A DNA stretch of 64,000 bases, from the NCBI RefSeq assembly GCF_051380875.1, contig NZ_JBNYXW010000009.1, positions 124,001 through 188,000 on the forward strand, in the 5' to 3' direction. Source of the stretch: Janthinobacterium sp051380875. Lineage in GTDB: Bacteria; Pseudomonadota; Gammaproteobacteria; Burkholderiales; Burkholderiaceae_D. Under the pieces are notes generated by a model that worked only from the letters and a program-made list of their open reading frames with translations, was not told the DNA's origin and searched no databases. Within the stretch, counting starts at the first letter, position 1. Each line of letters starts with the position of its first letter. The translations under genes and the position numbers were made by a program. Shown in pieces: positions 53,901-59,455 of this stretch.

Positions 53901-54016
53901 TACAGTTTGCGCCCGCCATTCTTGTCACTGGCGGCTTTTTTTGCGGGGGGGATGATTTTGGCGCCAGCGCCTTCGGCATTGACGGGAACTTGTGCTGGAT
54001 TTTGTGGGGTGGCCAT
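44957..54016 (-). CDS. Giant alanine-rich repeat protein, putative type I secretion substrate (3019 aa)
   Basis: The protein lacks a Sec signal. Residues 1-70 are polar and charged. Residues 71-165 are Ala/Gly-rich with a hydrophobic stretch GGLGALGALGGLGLVAAAAGGG. Residues about 168-240 are a Gly-Thr linker. From about 395 to 1605 there are about 46 units of 26 residues (type ANLTDAVALGLVSTA...). From about 1620 to 2755 there are about 47 units of 24 residues (type ALADDAAAAAAATAANNALA...). About five 26-residue units return before a C-terminal domain (about 2893-3019) containing VADFHTGLPSAGGDVIDMSA and ending NITQLQAANFIV. That domain resembles T1SS C-terminal target or bluetail domains. 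Ala makes up about half of each unit; Asp is almost the only charged residue; Cys is absent from the repeats. GGAG precedes the ATG. The tolC-ABC-hlyD genes directly downstream support export. Function is unknown; a helical surface fibre or adhesin is my inference. Confidence 0.88.
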   Translation of the reverse strand: MATPQNPAQVPVNAEGAGAKIIPPAKKAASDKNGGRKLYDDDELAPAAATDQSMPAENVVEVTASADTDKAGALGAAATAAAIAAGATGGAGAAAGQAGTPQGDSNGGAAGVGAAGVPSGSVVDVAGGSAGAGAAGGIGGLGALGALGGLGLVAAAAGGGGGGGAAAGGSGTGTGGTGTGGTGTGGTGGTGTGGTGTGTGGTGTGGTGGSTGGQGDGGTGGTGGTGGTGGTGGTGGTGGTDPTHQSVTITVTDAALLAAAAALNAASSALADDAAAAAAAAKTAASQASANAAILADQQAAQAAAAAAQAQAAATAAAAADVAAPVAAANAAASQTAAQNALAADNAAAAANATAAASAAAANAAQADDAAAAAAPQAVLAAAAAQAAASAQAGLTDAPALLAVSDSAAAVAATADQQASLSEAAALAVTAYNDAANAANTAAIAAASDAAALEATAAAAATQAANAATLASQTDAAALGATADNASAQAAAAQAQANATDAGALQQAATAAQAAAQAAATQAGATDAAALNAAANAAAQNAASATAVANQTDAAALGQASDQAAAQAAAAQAQADATDTTSLTVSANAAAANAALAANLAAQTDAVSLAAAFDAAAAIAANANAIAGQTDAAALQTVYNNAQAASNAAAAQAAANDATVLAQAATAADAAALAAATLAGQTDAAVLGAASAAATQAADNAATIANLTDAAALQVASDAAQAAAAAAAAQAAANDASVLGQAAVAADAAAQAAATLANQTDAATLGAVSAAATQAANNAAALANQTNAVALQTASDAAQAAAAAAATQAAASDATVLGQASNVAATAALAAATVANATDAAVLTGLSNAATQLASNAATLAAATDAAALQIASDAAQAAAAAAATQAGNTDATALTQAFDSANALAANAVALANATDAGLLAAAAATAAQAATNAAAQAAATDATALGLVSNAAQAAATAASTLADLSDAAALTAASNTAATAAANAQTLADGTNAAALGTAAAIAANAASAAQTLANATDASALQITSDAAAAVSQAAAAQAGLTDAAALALVSNDDAAAALAAQTLADATDANALQAASNTAASVAANAQTVANLTNAVALQADYDAKAATAATANANAAGINLSALISAADASALLAAAANLTAGQTSVLDLTAIVNNLQGTFDAADLLAAATDADALGLVSTAQAQAAATLQDTADVTDAAALAAIAATAVDAAVLAAGVIIDLSAVSAAATAAAASAAAAATAALTDADTLSVISTADAVAAAAAQLLASQTDATALGLLSSTATTAAIAAQNAANLTDAVALGLVSTAAAAAAATAQTAANATDAVALGLVSTANAATAGALATIASLTDATALGLVSTADATAAATLQATANLTNAVALGVISTAAATASTAAANLANLTDAVALGNASTAATAAANAAQATANLTDAAALGLVATANAALAATAQTTANLTDAVALNLVSTAANTAASAAQATANLTDAVALGTVSTAATQAANAAAATANLTDAVALGLISTVDATTAAALQNTANLTDAVALGLIATADAAAVTTANALAGLLDAVVLGTAHTLDATAATQASTVAALTDAAALTVIANNDAAAAAAAAAHSASRPLDLVAALASTLAATTATLSRAAADGAIADDAAATAAIARSAASLAALNNAVAADNAATAAAATAALSQLAAQTALADDAAAAASATIAATSLAATQAAQAADAAAASTAATATNALSALNAALAADAAAASTAANAVLANAATAAAVADDVAGALAATTATASQATANAALAADAAATSAVTIANNAIAALNSALADDAAAGSAALNAANTLAATNAAIAADTAAAVAANVAAISAAAALAAQADDAAAAAAAIVAAASLVTTQAAQALDSTAATAVATANSALAALNSALADDAAAAAAATAANNALAALNAAIAADTNAVNTAITAAASLAATAAAQADDTAAVVAAGLAATAQAAADAVLLGNPAANAIAATAAAALAAANAALADDNAAANAAHIAGISLAATLAALNDDAAAVAANLALNVAIGDLNVAVDADADAITAQNLANANALVVINSRAAVDAANQANANAAAALATLNAALADDAAAAAAAAAAASALTAANAAQANDLAAAAAAAQAAISAAATAAAQSDDSAAASAATAAAAALAALNTALADDAAVAVAQAAAVTAQAATTAAQSDDASALAAATAAALALAAATAAQADDTSAATAAANAAAALSAYNNALTADAAAAAAAAANAMAQWALSTAQANDAAATAALAAAAIAQAAATAAQNDDTAAANAANAAASALAALNSALANDAAAASTAAAAAVAATAAQAATADDAAAAAAAAAAAVALAAATAAQNDDAAAAQAAADAAAALSALNVALAADAAAAATAAAAITAAAAAQAALNDDAAALAAANAAANALLAATGAQNDDAAAAQAAIDAAAALAALTAALADDTAAANTAQSALAAATAAQAAQAADTAALTTAAQAAQAAAALIAAQNDDAAASQAAANAAAALAALNAAQADDAAAAAATQNAADALAAAQAAQSADAAALAAAVQASVALSAANSAQSDDAAAQAAQANAAAALAAYHAAQADDATAAAAVQAAAAAQASAQAAQADDDAAVQAAAQSAIAQAAATAAQNDDAAALAASATAAAAVAARDAALADDANAAATANAASAALAAATAAQAADAAATAAAIATVNSQAALQAALADDAIAAIASQNAATALAAYNAAQADDAAAVQALAAYDAALVAAQQAIAAAAQTDAVALGQVAASDAQAASALQATADQSDAHALTLQAQADAQAATTALDAAQASDAQALSLAANAALSAAAQAHAQADLTDAASLTVAANADAAAAAAAQAQADLTDASHLFALSQAALHNPLTVADFHTGLPSAGGDVIDMSAIVDLTASMALGVSLDTDFVNNNIFIFNDTAVSIGAAASAIAADDSVLSGQGYIVIRDIDNGGAVTVYHSSDLSSAQSLDTALVLLSNVNITQLQAANFIV
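45350..45725 (-). repeat. Terminal block of 26-residue repeats
   Basis: About five 78-bp coding units with the TDA or SDA motif (TDAVALGQVAASDA, SDAHALTLQAQADA, TDASHLFALSQAAL) return here after the 24-residue block and lead into the C-terminal domain. Confidence 0.75.
45740..49150 (-). repeat. About 47 coding repeats of 72 bp (24 residues)
   Basis: Units follow A-x-A-D-D/T-x-A-A...L-A-A-x-x-A, for example ALADDAAAAAAATAANNALA. Neighbouring units tend to alternate between LNxALADD and TAAQADD forms, giving a partial 48-residue super-repeat. The DNA of the units differs at many synonymous sites, so the array is old, not recently expanded. Confidence 0.85.
49200..52840 (-). repeat. About 46 coding repeats of 78 bp (26 residues)
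   Basis: Units follow (A/T)-N-x-T-D-A-x-A-L-G-x-x-S-x-A-A-x-x-A-A-x-x-A-x-x-L. The T-D-A turn recurs every 26 residues with high regularity. Around nt 50340-50700 several units are degenerate and contain non-Ala segments such as GVIIDLSAVS and LTAGQTSVLDLTAI. Confidence 0.87.
53297..53512 (-). repeat. Gly-Thr linker minisatellite
   Basis: This segment encodes (GT)G-type repeats (residues 168-240) built from short GGTACC/GGCACC-like DNA units with period 9 and 18 bp. Such DNA can change copy number by slippage, so linker length may vary between strains. Confidence 0.85.
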
Positions 54017-54724
54017 TTGAAATTCTCCGGAATAGTTATGTGTTCGGTCAATTTTTTTAAGGCATTAAAAATCAATAAATATCATTTAATTCATGATTAC
54101 TCCGGCTGGCTTGCGCCATGATCGATCTTGAGCGCAGCTGATGTTTACAGCACAAGTAAAACATATCTGATTTAAAACCGCTGGGACGAAATGGCGGGGA
54201 GTAAAAAATATTTAAAATACTATTTTTATATTTGTTTCTCATTGCACTATTTTTTTTGCCTTTTGCTGCGCCGGCAACGGGCTAGTCTGGCAATACTCGC
54301 TGTCAAATGCATCTGCTTCGCTACACTCTTAGATGCGGTCACTCTGATGGTGGTTTTAAAAAAGAAATATTTAATTTCATTTTGATCATTTCCCATAGCC
54401 TTATTCTGTCGAGTTTTACTCGATGTAATTATCACTGATTGTCACGAAATGGCAGTTTTCGGCAAAATTTTCTGTCAGGGTCCAATATTTCTTCGCCTTT
54501 CATAAAAAACCCGCTTCGCTATCAAATTGCTAGTTGCTGATTTTTGGTACAACGATTATCAAATTTAATTGACAATAAAATGCAATAGAAATAATATTTT
54601 GTAATTTTTATATCAATTCTAGAATATTGAATCAATAGTCTTTAGATGCAGAGGGGATTTTTGATAATCACTATCAGGAATATAGTTAATATCGGCAGGC
54701 GGGAAAGAGAGGTTTTTTGACATG
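54017..54724. other. Long AT-rich gene-free region upstream of the giant gene
   Basis: About 0.7 kb without a credible gene and clearly richer in A and T than the rest of the window, with many A/T tracts (for example near 54205-54260 and 54585-54640). It must hold the promoter of the giant gene. I found no single convincing promoter. The composition suggests bent DNA and binding by H-NS-like proteins, or a site of past insertion. Confidence 0.6.
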
Positions 54725-54750
54725 AAAAACGCCCCGGCGGGCGGGGCGTT
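54725..54750 (-). terminator. Terminator of the ABC-2 transporter operon
   Basis: AACGCCCC (54728-54735) and GGGGCGTT (54743-54750) pair with a 7-nt loop; on the minus strand a T5 run follows (A-run 54725-54729). It ends the operon that runs leftwards from 56673. Confidence 0.85.
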
Positions 54751-54805
54751 GTGTGGCAGGATGGGGGTGGGATAGGCGCTGACAGCCCCGTTGTCAGCCT
54801 CGTTG

Positions 54806-55804
54806 TCAGCCTTCCTCGCGCCAGCGGCGCAGGCCGATGGCTGCGTAAATCTGTGCCGCGCCTGCTGCCGCGCCGAGCCAGGCGGCTGGCAAACTCAAGC
54901 TGGACCAGGAGTTGCTGAACACGTCGACCCTTGCCAGGTGCGAACCCTGTCCCAAGCCCCGCATTTGCGGCAGCAATTCCGGTTCGAACAGATACCAGCT
55001 GCCGGGGAGGGTGCCCAGCAGGGCGCGTCCGATGAGATTCATTTGTATCCAGCTGACATCGTTTTCCATTTGCGCCAGTTTGCCCGCCCACACGGTCAGG
55101 ACGAGCAGTAGCAGCGGCACGCCGACGGCCCACAGGAACACTTTTGACTTGGCCCAGCTCGACACCATCAGCAACCAGCCCACCGTTGGCAAGGCCCACA
55201 GGCAATACACGGGCAGCAAGCCGAACACGCGCAGCGGACCCAGATACAGGCCTGGCGAACTGGCCAGTTCGGAAAACACGTGGATGCCATTGACCGCCAG
55301 CACGCCGCTCAGTATCAGCACCAGTGCCAGCGAAGTGAGGCTGGCAGCGGCGGCCACGATCAGCGGCGCGACCAGCAGGGCGATGGCCACTTTCGACAGC
55401 ACCGTTTGTGCATCTGAGACGGGCAGTGACTTCCAGAACAGCACGCTGCGGTCGCGCCGGTCGTCATGCAGGGCGCTCAGGCAGTAGAAAAAGACCAGGA
55501 AGCCCAGTGCCAGGAATAGCGGCGCGGCCGTGTAGGTGTAGTTATTGGCGATGGTGTCGATGATTTCCGTGCGGCGCGGACCAAATGTGCGGGTATTGAA
55601 GATGGCGCTCCAGGACACTTCTTCGCCATTCAAGATCAGCGCCGTGCGCATCTTGGTCTTGGCGATGGTGCCGACCGTCATCAAGGTGCCCAGCAACGTC
55701 ATGACGATGCCGATGACAGTGGGCGTCCATAGCAGCATGCCCTTGTACTCCCACAATTCACGCCTGATCAGCCACTGCATCTTTTTCATGGGGGAAATAC
55801 TCAT
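54806..55804 (-). CDS. ABC-2 type transporter permease
   Basis: The 332-residue protein has a cytoplasmic start (MKKMQWLIRRELWEYKGML) and about six membrane helices, with a large extracytoplasmic loop after the first. LFWKSLPVSDAQTVLSKV is a conserved cytoplasmic loop of this permease group. It partners with the ATPase encoded 2 nt upstream. The substrate is unknown; such pairs linked to YtrA-type GntR regulators usually export lipids or antimicrobial peptides. Confidence 0.9.
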   Translation of the reverse strand: MSISPMKKMQWLIRRELWEYKGMLLWTPTVIGIVMTLLGTLMTVGTIAKTKMRTALILNGEEVSWSAIFNTRTFGPRRTEIIDTIANNYTYTAAPLFLALGFLVFFYCLSALHDDRRDRSVLFWKSLPVSDAQTVLSKVAIALLVAPLIVAAAASLTSLALVLILSGVLAVNGIHVFSELASSPGLYLGPLRVFGLLPVYCLWALPTVGWLLMVSSWAKSKVFLWAVGVPLLLLVLTVWAGKLAQMENDVSWIQMNLIGRALLGTLPGSWYLFEPELLPQMRGLGQGSHLARVDVFSNSWSSLSLPAAWLGAAAGAAQIYAAIGLRRWREEG

Positions 55805-55806
55805 TG

Positions 55807-56673
55807 CTACGATCCTTTCATGGTCGCGACAAACAGGTCAGCCAGGCTGGGCGTGCGCAATTCGCCCAGGGCAGCGAGCTCGGTGCGGGCGACGCCATCG
55901 AACAGCATCACCGACTTGCCGAACACGCTGCGTTCGCTGATCGGCAGCAGGGCGCGCGCCGGGTTGACATACTGCGGCCCCACCATGACCTCGATATAGC
56001 GTTCGCCCACCTCTTCCATGGTGGCGGCCAGCACGATCTTGCCGTCGCGAATGAACATCAGGTCACTGAGGATGTGTTCCACTTCCTCGATCTGGTGGGT
56101 GGTAATGACGATGGTCTTGTTTTCATCGAAGTAGTCTTCCAGCAGGTTTTGATAAAATTGCTTGCGGTACAGGATATCGAGGCCCAGGGTCGGCTCGTCG
56201 AGCACCAGCAGTTTGGCGTCGATGGCCATTACCAGCGCCAGGTGCAGCTGCACGATCATGCCTTTCGACATGGCCTTGACCTTCATCTTCGGCGCCAGCC
56301 TGGTGTGCGCAAGGTAGCGCTCGGCCTTGCTGCGGTCGAAGCGTGGATGCACGCCGGCAACAAAATCGATGGCGTCGCGCACGCGCAGCCAGCCCGGCAG
56401 GATCGCCACGTCGGCGATGAAACAGACGTCATCCATCAACGCGTCGCGCTGCAGGCGCGGATCGCGTCCCAGTACCGACAATTCGCCGTCGAAGCCCGTC
56501 AGGCCCAGGATGGCTTTCAGGGTGGTGGTCTTGCCAGAACCATTCGGCCCGATCAGGCCGACAATGCGCCCCGGTGCGATATCGAAGCTGATGCCATCGA
56601 TGGCCGCCTGCTTGCCGTAGTGCTTGCGCAAGCCGCGTGCGCTGATGATGCTGTCCTTGTTCAATTCGCTCAT
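55807..56673 (-). CDS. ABC transporter ATP-binding protein (ABC-2 type)
   Basis: The 288-residue ATPase has Walker A GLIGPNGSGKTTTLKAIL, Walker B LLVLDEPTLGLDI and an H-loop ITTHQIEEVEH. The signature is degenerate, MSKGMIVQLHLALVMA, as in YtrB-like ATPases. Its ATG overlaps the stop of the broken GntR gene by 4 nt. It is coupled to the permease downstream. Confidence 0.92.
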   Translation of the reverse strand: MSELNKDSIISARGLRKHYGKQAAIDGISFDIAPGRIVGLIGPNGSGKTTTLKAILGLTGFDGELSVLGRDPRLQRDALMDDVCFIADVAILPGWLRVRDAIDFVAGVHPRFDRSKAERYLAHTRLAPKMKVKAMSKGMIVQLHLALVMAIDAKLLVLDEPTLGLDILYRKQFYQNLLEDYFDENKTIVITTHQIEEVEHILSDLMFIRDGKIVLAATMEEVGERYIEVMVGPQYVNPARALLPISERSVFGKSVMLFDGVARTELAALGELRTPSLADLFVATMKGS

Positions 56674-57127
56674 GCATTTTCTCCGTTTGCGCCGCCGTCG
56701 CGCTTGGCCTGTAGTAGTTGCTCCAGGTCAAGATCCAGGCGTGTGATGTGTTCCAGTAAGGTAGGCCACTCTTCGCGCAGGAAGCGCTCGCGTTCGCTGG
56801 CCAGCAACTTGTCGCGGGCGCCATCCATGACATACATACCGAGTCCTCAGCGTTTTTCCACCAGGGCATCGTCGACCAGTTCCTGATAGGCGCACGACAC
56901 CGTGATGGGATTCAATTGATAGTCGGCCGCCACCTGGCTTACCGATGGCAGGGCTACGCCGGCCGTCGTATGGTCGTAGATGCACCAGCTGTCGGCGGCA
57001 TGTTGCCGTAGTTCGATCGCCAGTGCATCGAGAAACGCGGCTGAATATGCCGAATAGTAAATCTGCGGGCTGCCGTGCAGGTGAATATACGCCGCATCCG
57101 TAAAACGCCCGTGATGCGGTCGGCGTA
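56670..57127 (-). pseudogene. Decayed GntR (YtrA-type) regulator with in-frame stop
   Basis: One frame carries ALPSVSQVAADYQLNPITVSCAYQELVDDALVEKR, then TGA (near 56845), then GLGMYVMDGARDKLLASERERFLREEWPTLLEHITRLDLDLEQLLQ and a stop overlapping the ATPase start. This is the family sequence with a nonsense codon, probably from CGA, between EKR and GLGMYV. Recognition-helix arginines are also lost (SVSQ for SVRQ, TVSCAY for TVSRAY), each by C-to-T-like changes. The N-terminal part no longer resembles GntR and has no start codon in frame. The regulator is therefore almost surely inactive. A short C-terminal fragment could still be made from the internal ATG. Confidence 0.85.
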
Positions 57128-57130
57128 CGT

Positions 57131-57892
57131 CTAGTCGAGGATATTGCCGTCGAGATCATGGCGCGTGATGTTGCCGCGCGCATCGATGGCGATCCAGCCG
57201 CCGCGCGGCAGTTCCGGCGCAGTCACGTCGCATTCCCAGTCGGACAGGACATAGCGCAAGGTATTGTCGACCAGGTGCAGGGCAGGGCGGTGTGTATGGC
57301 CGTGGATCATCACGCTACTGGTGTGTTCGGCAAATACTTGCGCCACGGCATCTGGCGTGACATCCATGATGTCATAGGACTTTTCACCGTTATGCTCGCG
57401 GCTGCTCTGGCGCAAGCCGGCGATGATGGCCTTGCGCTGCGTCAGCGGCATGGCCAGGAATTGCTTTTGCCAGGCGGGCTGGCGCACTATGGCGCGAAAT
57501 TCCATGTAGTTGACGTCTTTGGTGCATTCGGCATCGCCATGCAGCAGGACGATGCGCCGACCGCCGATGGTGGCCACATGCGGTTCACTCAGCAGGGTGG
57601 CGCCGGCAGCGGCGGCAAAGCCGGAGCCGACAAGAAAGTCGCGGTTGCCGGCGATCCAGTAGACATGCACGCCAGCATCGCTGACGGCGCGGATGGCGGC
57701 CGTCATGCGCGCATTGAACGGGTCTTCCAGGTCATCGTCGCCGGCCCAGTATTCGAACACGTCGCCTAATAGATACAGCGCTTGCGCATATTGCGCATGG
57801 TGTTGCAGAAAGGAAAGAAATGCCGCGCTGGTGCGCGGGTGCGAGCTCTGCAGGTGCAGGTCGGAAATAAAGAGTGCGGCAGGCATTGTCAT
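57131..57892 (-). CDS. lpxH: UDP-2,3-diacylglucosamine diphosphatase
   Basis: LpxH cleaves UDP-diacylglucosamine to lipid X in lipid A synthesis. The 253-residue metallophosphatase has FISDLHL, LLGDVFEYW, AGNRDFLVGSGF, LLHGDAECTKDVNYMEFR and MIHGHTHRPALH, which supply the two-metal site. Length is usual. It lies downstream of the cyclophilin genes on the same strand and could be cotranscribed with them. Confidence 0.95.
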   Translation of the reverse strand: MTMPAALFISDLHLQSSHPRTSAAFLSFLQHHAQYAQALYLLGDVFEYWAGDDDLEDPFNARMTAAIRAVSDAGVHVYWIAGNRDFLVGSGFAAAAGATLLSEPHVATIGGRRIVLLHGDAECTKDVNYMEFRAIVRQPAWQKQFLAMPLTQRKAIIAGLRQSSREHNGEKSYDIMDVTPDAVAQVFAEHTSSVMIHGHTHRPALHLVDNTLRYVLSDWECDVTAPELPRGGWIAIDARGNITRHDLDGNILD

Positions 57893-57972
57893 TGTTCAAC
57901 GCTCCCAGGGTGTGAAGTGCATGGAGGGGCGCAAACGCTGCAATGCCTGTTATTCATGATGCCAGAGCCGTA

Positions 57973-58464
57973 TTAAGCAGCTTCTACTTTTTCGATGATG
58001 ACGTCCGTGGTCGGCACGTCGGCGAACATGCCGGTGCGCGTGGTTTTCACGGCGCGGATGGCGTCGACGACTTCTTTGCCATCGGTGACTTTACCAAACA
58101 CGGCGTAGCCCCAGCCGTCCTGGCCTGGATAGTCGAGGAAGCTGTTGTTCTTGATATTGATGAAGAACTGGGCCGATGCCGAGTGCGGATCCGACGTGCG
58201 GGCCATGGCCAGCGTGTAAGTATCGTTTTTCAGGCCGTTCTTGGCTTCGTTTTCCACGGTGGTGTCGGCTGGCTTTTGTTTCATGCCTGGCTCGAAACCG
58301 CCGCCCTGGATCATGAAACCGTCGATGACGCGGTGGAAAATCGTGTTGTCGTAGTGGCCGGCTTGCATGTAGGCCAGGAAGTTGGCAACCGTTTTCGGCG
58401 CTTTTTCGGCGTCCAGTTCAGCGGTGATCTTGCCCAGATTGGTGGTGATGATGACGGAGGTCAT
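57973..58464 (-). CDS. ppiB: Cytoplasmic cyclophilin-type peptidyl-prolyl isomerase
   Basis: The start is ATG 58464 (MTSVIITTNLGKITAELD), with AAGGATC upstream; longer forms are rejected. The 163-residue protein has cyclophilin motifs FHRVIDGFMIQGGGFEPGM and ASAQFFINIKNNSFLDY and no signal peptide. It catalyses cis-trans isomerisation of Xaa-Pro bonds in the cytoplasm. It forms a tandem pair with the exported homologue just upstream. Confidence 0.95.
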   Translation of the reverse strand: MTSVIITTNLGKITAELDAEKAPKTVANFLAYMQAGHYDNTIFHRVIDGFMIQGGGFEPGMKQKPADTTVENEAKNGLKNDTYTLAMARTSDPHSASAQFFINIKNNSFLDYPGQDGWGYAVFGKVTDGKEVVDAIRAVKTTRTGMFADVPTTDVIIEKVEAA

Positions 58465-58547
58465 GATGATCCTTAATAAATTAGATGATAAATATTCAAC
58501 GGCCCGCGCAGTCCATGGTGGCAAGCCGGAGCCGTAAAAACGCTATT

Positions 58548-59177
58548 TTACAGTTTTGCGGGCGCCGATTTGAGTAAAGTCGCCGATTCGATCACCACGG
58601 GCGTAACGGGGACGTTCTGGTGCGGTCCCTTGTCGGCCACGGGCACGGCCTTGATCTTGTCGACCACGTCCATGCCACTGACGACTTTGCCAAACACCGT
58701 GTAGCCGAAACCGTCGCGGCCTGGGTAGTCGAGCGCGCCGTTGTTGCCCACATTGATGAAAAACTGCGCGGTGGCCGAATGCGGGTCGCCCGTGCGCGCC
58801 ATGGCGATGCTGTAGGTGACGTTTTGCAAGCCGTTTTGCGCTTCATTCCTGACCGGCGCCCTGGTGGCCTTTTGCTTCATGTTCTTGTCGAAGCCGCCGC
58901 CCTGTATCATGAAGCCATCGATGACGCGGTGAAACACGGTACCCTTGTAGTAACCGCTTTTGACATACTGCAAGAAGTTGGCGACGCTTTTCGGCGCTTT
59001 TTCCTGGTCCAGTTCCAGTACGATCTCGCCCAGGCTGGTTTTCAGGGCCACGTGCGGCGTGGGGTCGAGCGGTGCCGTTGGCGGGGCTGCCACAACGGCG
59101 CCACCCAGGGTCAGGCTGGCAAACAGGGTGCAGAAGCGGGCCAGGAAAGACAGGCGCTGCGGTTTGGTTTCTTGCAT
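58548..59177 (-). CDS. ppiA: Periplasmic cyclophilin-type peptidyl-prolyl isomerase
   Basis: The 209-residue protein has a signal peptide (LSFLARFCTLFASLTLGGAVVAA, residues 9-31) and the same cyclophilin core as its neighbour (FHRVIDGFMIQGGGFDKNM, TAQFFINVGNNGALDY). It should assist protein folding in the periplasm. The close similarity and tandem order of the two genes point to an old duplication. Confidence 0.94.
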   Translation of the reverse strand: MQETKPQRLSFLARFCTLFASLTLGGAVVAAPPTAPLDPTPHVALKTSLGEIVLELDQEKAPKSVANFLQYVKSGYYKGTVFHRVIDGFMIQGGGFDKNMKQKATRAPVRNEAQNGLQNVTYSIAMARTGDPHSATAQFFINVGNNGALDYPGRDGFGYTVFGKVVSGMDVVDKIKAVPVADKGPHQNVPVTPVVIESATLLKSAPAKL

Positions 59178-59455
59178 GAAGGCGTCCTTGATCGTTATTT
59201 TTCTCTAAACTTGCTTTAGTGCCAAAAGAAGTGAGTTTCGGTTGAACATCGTAAAAACCTGATCCATATCGGGCCAGTCTGGTTTTTATCAATGTTATAC
59301 TTGACCGCTAACGCTTTAATTCTAACAAACAAGAACAACAATATAGCGGGTCGTCCCGTCTTGGCGCACACGGCAGTTCAGTGGCGCGGCACCCCCGGTG
59401 TCCGCGCCTGCCTGTCGTTTTGCCTGGCTGGCGGCCGCTCCACTTGCAAAGTACG
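59178..59455. other. Divergent intergenic region ppiA-cysS
   Basis: AAAAACC (near 59253) and GGTTTTT (near 59280) form an inverted repeat. TTGACC at 59301-59306 is the best -35 candidate toward cysS, with no clear -10. A TATACT at 59296-59301 is an alternative -10. The cysS leader would be over 120 nt. Confidence 0.4.

Noticed and set aside
57131..57892. lpxH as a generic calcineurin-like phosphoesterase of unknown role
   Set aside because: The HGDAECTKDVNY segment and two-metal motifs in order are specific enough for LpxH.
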